Shown here: piece by piece, positions 27,441 through 32,241 of the stretch
Position numbering within the stretch: the stretch's first letter is position 1
Layout: each line of letters opens with the position of its first letter
Assembly (NCBI RefSeq): GCF_004359215.1
Contig: NC_090610.1
Location: forward strand, 1 to 32,241
Reading direction: 5' to 3'
Origin: Bremia lactucae
Lineage: Eukaryota > Oomycota > Peronosporomycetes > Peronosporales > Peronosporaceae
DNA: 32,241 nucleotides
Made by a program: the position numbers and the translations under genes
Notes under the pieces: generated by a model
The model's input: only the letters and a program-made list of their open reading frames with translations
Database searches by the model: none
What the model was told of the DNA's origin: nothing

Positions 27441-28350
27441 CTCGACACTTAATCGACCTGATACCAGGTTCGAAATACTTTGTTATGAAGCAAAGCCCAT
27501 ACTAGTACTAGCGATCGACAAATTCTTTGCCGACCGCTTAGCAGCGAGCCATATGAGTGAGTCAACCTCCCCACATAGCTCTCCGACCTTCTGTGTGCAA
27601 AAAGCAACAGGAGGGTGGTGGATTGTGCAAGCGTTCCATAAACCGAACACTGCAACGGTACCGGCTCAACCGCCGATACCACGAAAAGACGTAATCATTC
27701 ATGGTATGTCAAAGAGTTCTATCTTCTCGTCAATGGATCTGATAAATAAACTCTATCAGATAATTATGCGTTAACAGGATATCCTGTTCACAGCAGTAAG
27801 CACCCCAAGTGGAATGCTATGAGAATGGCTAGTTATGCCACAGTGGCTTATTAATACCCCTGCAACCTTCAACAGATGTGTAACGAATTTGTTGAGATCG
27901 GCGCGGGATGTCACGCCGACCTATCATGACTATGGCTTAGTACATAGCAGAGCCATGCACGGAAAGTCGGACGTTATACTACATCGTACCCTTCGAAAAA
28001 CATCAGTTGTATGCAAATCTTAAGAGGTGTATATTCGCTGCAAGCAAAATACCACTTCTTTGGTGCAACGCGGGTAAACACGGTGTACGCCCGGATCAGA
28101 AAAGATCAAGGCGACACGGATTGGCCTGTCCCAGTCGATGTAAAGGGACTCAGAAATTTCCTCGATTTAGCGGCGTACCTGAACAACTACTCACGCAATA
28201 TGCCGAAATGACAGTACATCTTTCTTCTTTGTTGAAAAAAATGTTGAAAAAAAATGTTAAGTGGTCATGGAACGCTGATTGTCAGCGTTCCTTCGAGAAT
28301 ATCAAGAAGAGAGTGATGCAATCGCCAATCCTGGCGATTGCTGACTAAGA
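27441..28350 (+). pseudogene. Reverse transcriptase of element G, active site lost
   Basis: SPTFCVQKATGGWWIVQAFH, IPRKDVIIHGMSKSSIFSSM, NRCVTNLLRSARDV, then YHDYGLVHSRA at about 27926-27958, where related copies read YFDDVFV.SRA. The second catalytic Asp is now Tyr. It continues VKGLRNFLDLAAYLNNYSRN and LKKMLKKNVKWSWNADCQRS in shifting frames. Several stops are present (for example 27774). Inactive copy. Confidence 0.85.
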
Positions 28351-28750
28351 CCGACCTTTTCATGTGGTCTGTGACGCCAACGATTTTGCAATCGGCTGTG
28401 CGTTAATGCAATATGACACAGACGGCGCAGAGCGCGTCGTCTGTCATCAATCGCGTTAGCTTCAACCAGCTAAACGCAACTATCCAGTGCATGACAAGGA
28501 ACAACTTGCTATGAAATACACACTGGCTAAATTTAGGGTCTATCTCTTGGGAGATAGACCTTTCATTGTATATACGGACCATGCATCTTTACGCACGGCC
28601 GTAAGCAGTCCACACCTCTCGCAAAGAATGGCGAGATTATTTTCTTCGCGGAGTATTATTTCTTCGTTGAATTCAAACCAGCACGACATAATGTCGTTGC
28701 TGATGCGTTATCACGCCGACCCGATTTCGAACCGGCTGCGCTCTTCAACA
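28351..28750 (+). pseudogene. RNase H of element G
   Basis: FHVVCDANDFAIGCALMQYD, TDGAERVV, then the frame from 28487 gives HDKEQLAMKYTLAKFRVYLL, GDRPFIVYTDHASLRTAVSS and SQRMARLF. A shift leads to FFVEFKPARHNVVADALSRR-type coding at about 28660-28720. Apart from stops near 28457 and 28640 this is the most complete family Y RNase H. Confidence 0.85.
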
Positions 28751-29400
28751 GTAAAATTCATTCCACCAAAATAGTCATTACAAGTGTTCCGTCACCAACA
28801 TTATTCGGCGACGTTGAAAGAGCCTATCAAGAAGATAAGGCTCTTAAAGGGTTGATAGATTACCTTAAAAATCCATCACAACATTCCTTCCAAGGATTGT
28901 TAATATCGTATAGATCCTACACTGATCGGTACACAACATGCAATGGTTTACTGATTTACACAGCCATTGCTGGCGACACATCTCGTGTCGTCATTTCCAC
29001 CTATAATGATTTGCGTTTACCCAACATGTATGAGTGCCACGATGCACCAATAATTGGGCAATCTCACGATAACTGCAAATTCGACTGGCCACGCCAGTAA
29101 GAATTCGTCCGCAAGAACATACGTGCTTGCGAATTTTGTCAGCGCGTGAAGCCCAGTGCTTCATCCCGTGCTTCGTTACAACCTCTGCCTGTTCCGGCAG
29201 AGTGTTGGCAGTCCGTATCTATGGACTTAGTCTTCGGATTTCCCGAAGACGATCACAAGAATAATGGTATTCTTGTTTTTGTTGACCGTTTTAGCAAGAT
29301 GGTACATCTTGCTGCCGTCCCGAAGTCGATTTACAGCCAACAGTAATAGATTACTGCCCAGGTATACCGGCCCGTTTCGGCACTGAACAGCCAAGGCAAT
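28751..29400 (+). pseudogene. Integrase of element G with internal deletion
   Basis: LIDYLKNPSQHSFQGLLISY, DRYTTCNGLLIYTAIAGDT and YECHDAPIIGQSHD come first, then the CEFCQRVKPS knuckle. MKPSASSRASLQPLPVPAEC is followed by SMDLVFGFPED with the first catalytic Asp intact (GAC, 29224-29226) and VDRFSKMVHLAAVPKSI. At about 29341 the sequence jumps to RLLPRYTGPFR, the GPY/F block, so the middle of the core with the second Asp and the Glu is deleted. The NAYA block follows, then the linker. Confidence 0.8.
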
Positions 29401-30123
29401 GCGTACGCGCCAATGACATCAGCACGAGGCTTCTTCCTGTTCTGGTTTAAACCGGATCGGTCTAAAGCATCTGCCAAAGCCTGAGGGCTCCGAGTCAAAG
29501 CATGATGGTCCCGAGGGATAAAGTATGATAGTCTCGTGACACGTCTGGTTCTCACAAACCAGACATTTTCAGATGAAATCTTTTGACGAGCTGTCACCAG
29601 CTCGTTTTGAAGGCGCTGGTGTGCCTGTTTGTTCGCCAGTTAATGAACTGTAACTAGTGCAAGGATTTGCAGCTTGTCACAAGAAATACCGTCGACCGTC
29701 ATCGCTAAGACGCAACGACGGAATCGTTCGCTATCAACGTCTTCCCGTAAAGATCGGAGGACGTAATCCAGGTCGCGGTGTTGACTCGGGTTTGGGGAAT
29801 GAGGCGAGCCCAATTTTTCCTCCCCCTCCACATTCATTGACGGATTCGAGTGGTAAAAGCGTTTCCTAGTCAAACGTTTCTTGAACTACCGTGGGGTGAA
29901 GGGGGCTCGCTACCTTTTTCGAAGGCAAGGGTATCCACCCGCGCATGATAGCTGGGAACCTCGTTCCCAACTGATGATGGACGTTCCTGGGCTCGTTCGA
30001 CAGTACGACGAGACCCATCCTCTTTCACAGTGGGCCCATCTGAGAACGAGCGCTTCCCGCGCTTCCCGCGCTCGTAAAAGGATTGGTGGTTCTCAATCCC
30101 TTCGCGCAGCTTACAAGAGATAA
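29401..30123 (+). pseudogene. Linker and chromodomain of element G
   Basis: After a stop-rich linker, the sense strand reads KRFLVKRFLNYRGVKGARYL, FRRQGYPPAHDSWEPRSQLM and MDVPGLVRQYDETHP. That is the same chromodomain as 7667-7960 with one frame change near 29870. A basic S/R-rich tail ends at a stop at 30121-30123. It overlaps the antisense ORF on the minus strand. Confidence 0.8.
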
Positions 30124-30720
30124 GCGTCCTTCAATGAGGGTCTTTGAGGGAGTATGCCTCGTTAGGGGCATGACCTGCACCCTTAAAACGGCACGAGAGG
30201 CAAGGTAACCCTGCCTCTCAGCTTGTAGCTTGCACCGACTACGATCCGTTGTTCGATCCGGTCACGGAAAGGATCCAGTTTGTCAAGCCAGGCCTCGCAG
30301 CCTATGCTTTGCACGTTCTGTACAAATGCTTCCCAAGCTTCGAACAAAGGAGTAACATCCTTTGCCCGCTTACATGTATACTATCGATGCCGGAAATGAC
30401 ACAGATGGAGAATTCCGTTTTGTCATCACCAGACTTGTGAAGCCTGGATGAGTCGAAATTTAGAAATTTGGTAGAGATCGTTGGTCATACCAGACCAACG
30501 AGTTAAGATGCCCTTAGAGGGCAACCAGGGCTTCTTTTCGGGAGCGTACCGCAAAGCGGTGCGGTCCCTCTCCCGTTGGTTCACGTTAACGTTAACGTAA
30601 AGCTAACATTATCTCGGAGTGATTCTTTGAATCACTCCGTCCCTGGGGATGCATACTAGCACCACCAGTAGTATGCTTACCGAAGCGACCTTTACGATCA
30701 CTTCGTTCCTGATGATGCAT
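29440..30720 (-). pseudogene. Antisense ORF of family Y (copy in element G)
   Basis: Minus-strand counterpart of 6678-8345. Shared blocks: the palindromic gttaacgttaac before an NQRERDR-type block (about 30590); LISCKLREGIENHQSFYERG and KRSFSDGP (about 30110-30030); SSVGNEVPSYHARVDTLAF; NPSQHRDLDYVLRSLREDV; LQNELVTARQKIS; QALADALDRS (about 29475). The 5' end (MATNK...) is missing and the frame breaks more often than in the other copy. Conservation of blocks in two diverged copies supports a real protein. Confidence 0.6.
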
Positions 30721-30721
30721 T

Positions 30722-30788
30722 CTAACAACAATTGTACTTTTCCCTAATTTATAAATCCTTTGAATTACCTTTGGTAGCTAAAGACCTT
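30722..30788 (+). repeat. Family Y LTR, short 3' part
   Basis: gtacttttccctaattt and ttacctttggtagctaaaga match the minus strand of 6165-6115. It is the remnant of element G's 3' LTR. The polypurine tract and LTR start are deleted, and a family X LTR begins at 30789. Confidence 0.65.
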
Positions 30789-31275
30789 AGTGTAATGGGG
30801 CACACATCGGTCGGAGAACCGTTGTTGTGGTACATTTACTTTATGGGTAAAATACCCTTTTATCTAATTTTAAAATAGTTAGTTACTTAAATTCCATTTA
30901 TTATGGGTGATAAATATGGTCGCCGCCAGATATAAATCTGGCGGCCAAAATCTATTTTTTATTAACTAGGGTCAGGTTTTTAGATTTAAATAATTAAATA
31001 AAGTGCAGTTCCCCTTTTGATCTTGAAGCTTTAATTGCCTCCTAAGGCTTGTGCATTGAGCTGTAAGAGATAGAAGCCTTTCTAAGGTATATCCTCTTGG
31101 GCACGAGTTGCCACTTGGTTCTACAAACCCCTGAATCCCTTAAACTAGGATTCCTTAAGTTCTAATAGCTTGTACGACTCTATGAGTTGTTAAACCCATT
31201 AGTTCAATAGAACTAAGTGACTCTTTGAGTCTGAAAGTCTTCCTCTGACTTTAGGAGCGAAGTAGCTCCGCTACG
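30789..31275 (+). repeat. Family X LTR (487 bp), 5' LTR
   Basis: TGTAATGGGGCACACATCGG start; CTCCGCTACG end, where CA would be usual. It is followed after two bases by a primer-binding-like TGG and then gag, so this is a 5' LTR. It contains the perfect palindrome GCCGCCAGAT-ATAA-ATCTGGCGGC (30922-30945) and a nearby GGGTA-AAA-TACCC. It is inserted in the family Y LTR remnant; the five bases before it are CTTAG, a candidate target-site duplication to look for beyond the window. Confidence 0.85.
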
Positions 31276-31277
31276 CC

Positions 31278-31300
31278 TGGTAGCACTCGTAGTCAATCCA
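31278..31300 (+). other. Primer-binding site after the family X LTR
   Basis: TGGTAGCACTCGTAGTCAAT two bases after the LTR end. It differs from the site at 16273 by one base in the first five. The tRNA was not identified. Confidence 0.5.
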
Positions 31301-31335
31301 CGCCTGAGTCTTTACAAGACTAAACCCTTACAAAA

Positions 31336-32241
31336 ATGGAAGAGGTTCCAGAATTGTCAGAAGCGTAACGCGCCGCTTATGACAAGCTCAAAACCTTATT
31401 CGGGCTTGAGCACGTGGAATTTATTATCTCCCAGCCTGCATGCAAGGCTTAAAGCCTTCATGCGGTACGAAGCCTCCCTGATCGGTCAGGTACAGGACCA
31501 TTTGGCGGCATCTATGCCAACCCGGTACATCTCTGTACCTGCCTCAGAGCCGAGGGCTCGCCCTCTAACTGTAAATGTGGAAACATTTGAGGGAAAAGAG
31601 GGAGAAAATCTCCCTTTTTGGATTAAAATGATGGAAATGTCCATTGATTCCTCCTTGTTCTTAACAGAACGGCAAAAGGTGGCTATGGCCATTTCCAAAC
31701 TTGGAGGTAGAGCCATGAAGTGGGCACTATCGTGCAGCACGTCCATAAACGACTCTTTTCCCTCATGGGATTCGCTGAAACAGCAAATGCCCAGCATGTT
31801 TGTACCGCCTGATCAGGCTTTTCGCATGCGAGCACGGCTCCTAGCGACTCGACAGGGTAAAAGAACCCTAGGGGACTTTGTCCAGGAGTTGAGAACTCTC
31901 ATTGCATCTATGCATCAAGACCCGGTGCAAGAAGCAATTGTAGTGACCATCTTTATGGGGGGTCTCAATGAGGGCGTTGCCCGGACGGAATTGTTCCGAT
32001 CTCATCCGGCTACGTTCGAAGAGGCAGTTGCCATAGCGCTACGCGCCGAGTTTGACTTTAAGTCTGCTCGCGTTAGCACGCCTGTTTACCGAACAAGCTC
32101 TTCGAGCACATGGGTTCCGTCTAATAGAGCGGAACCTATGGATTTAAGCCTCGTTGAGGAAGGAGAAGAGGCTCTTCAAGCTGTGGAACAGCATAAGACC
32201 ATCCGTAGATGTTATATGTGCGGAAGCACGAAACATTTACG
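31336..32241 (+). pseudogene. gag of a family X element, runs off the window
   Basis: ATG at 31336 gives MEEVPELSEA, then TAA (31366). An apparent 8-base loss near 31435 changes frame compared with element F. From 31436 the frame is open to the end of the window (268 codons): LHARLKAFMRYEASL, ASMPTRYISVPASEPRARPL, GENLPFWIKMMEMSID, GGRAMKWALSCSTSINDSFP, QELRTLIASMHQDPVQEAIV, EEAVAIALRAEFDFKSARVS. It ends at the first Cys pair of the zinc knuckle, RCYMCGSTKH (32207 onward). The capsid domain is intact; only the start is damaged, so a product from an internal ATG is possible. Confidence 0.85.

Overview
The window looks like a gene-poor, repeat-rich stretch of an oomycete genome (a Phytophthora or downy-mildew type; this is inferred from style, not from a database match). 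It has one compact host gene with 63-73 bp GT-AG introns, the broken 3' end of a second host gene, a 100-N assembly gap, and then about 28 kb of nested, truncated chromodomain-bearing Ty3/gypsy-type LTR retrotransposons plus fragments of a DDE DNA transposase.

Host part (1-3619). A plus-strand Na+/H+ exchanger of the CPA1 family occupies 653-2937. A minus-strand terminal exon of an unrecognised gene lies at 3132-3295. The rest is intergenic.

Retrotransposon part (about 3450-32241). I separate three related families by LTR. Family Y has gag and protease in element A (3960-6050, +). Its polymerase is in elements C (11776 down to about 8300, -), E (19328 down to 17243, -) and G (27195 to about 30123, +). 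Its LTR is at 6053-6500 and in fragments at about 3450, 26347 and 30722. Family X is element H (24857 down to 19329, -). Its LTR is at 19329-19814 and 30789-31275, with a fragment at 3744, and a second gag starts at 31336. Family Z is element D (11814-16270, +), whose 3' LTR runs straight into the gag of another copy, F (16331-17240). Every element is truncated, frameshifted or internally deleted. No integrase in the window keeps a complete in-frame DDE triad.

Main observation. In all three families the region between the integrase and the 3' LTR carries an open frame on the strand opposite to pol. In families Y (copies at 6678-8345 and about 29440-30720) and X (19922-21265) this antisense protein ends in a coiled coil. 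It runs straight across the DNA that encodes the sense-strand chromodomain and its linker, so the same bases appear to be read in both directions. In family Z the antisense frame is tail to tail with a sense extension, with the two stop codons one base apart. The antisense frames start about 120-190 bp inside the polypurine tract, so expression could come from near the 3' LTR. This conserved layout is the best candidate here for an undescribed system.

Other points: a Glu-to-Lys change at the third integrase catalytic position in every copy that retains the site; tandem repeats in the protease-RT spacer of three elements; an in-element deletion that removes the RT core and RNase H from H; LTR starts that fold back on themselves; and two head-to-tail fragments of one transposase gene.
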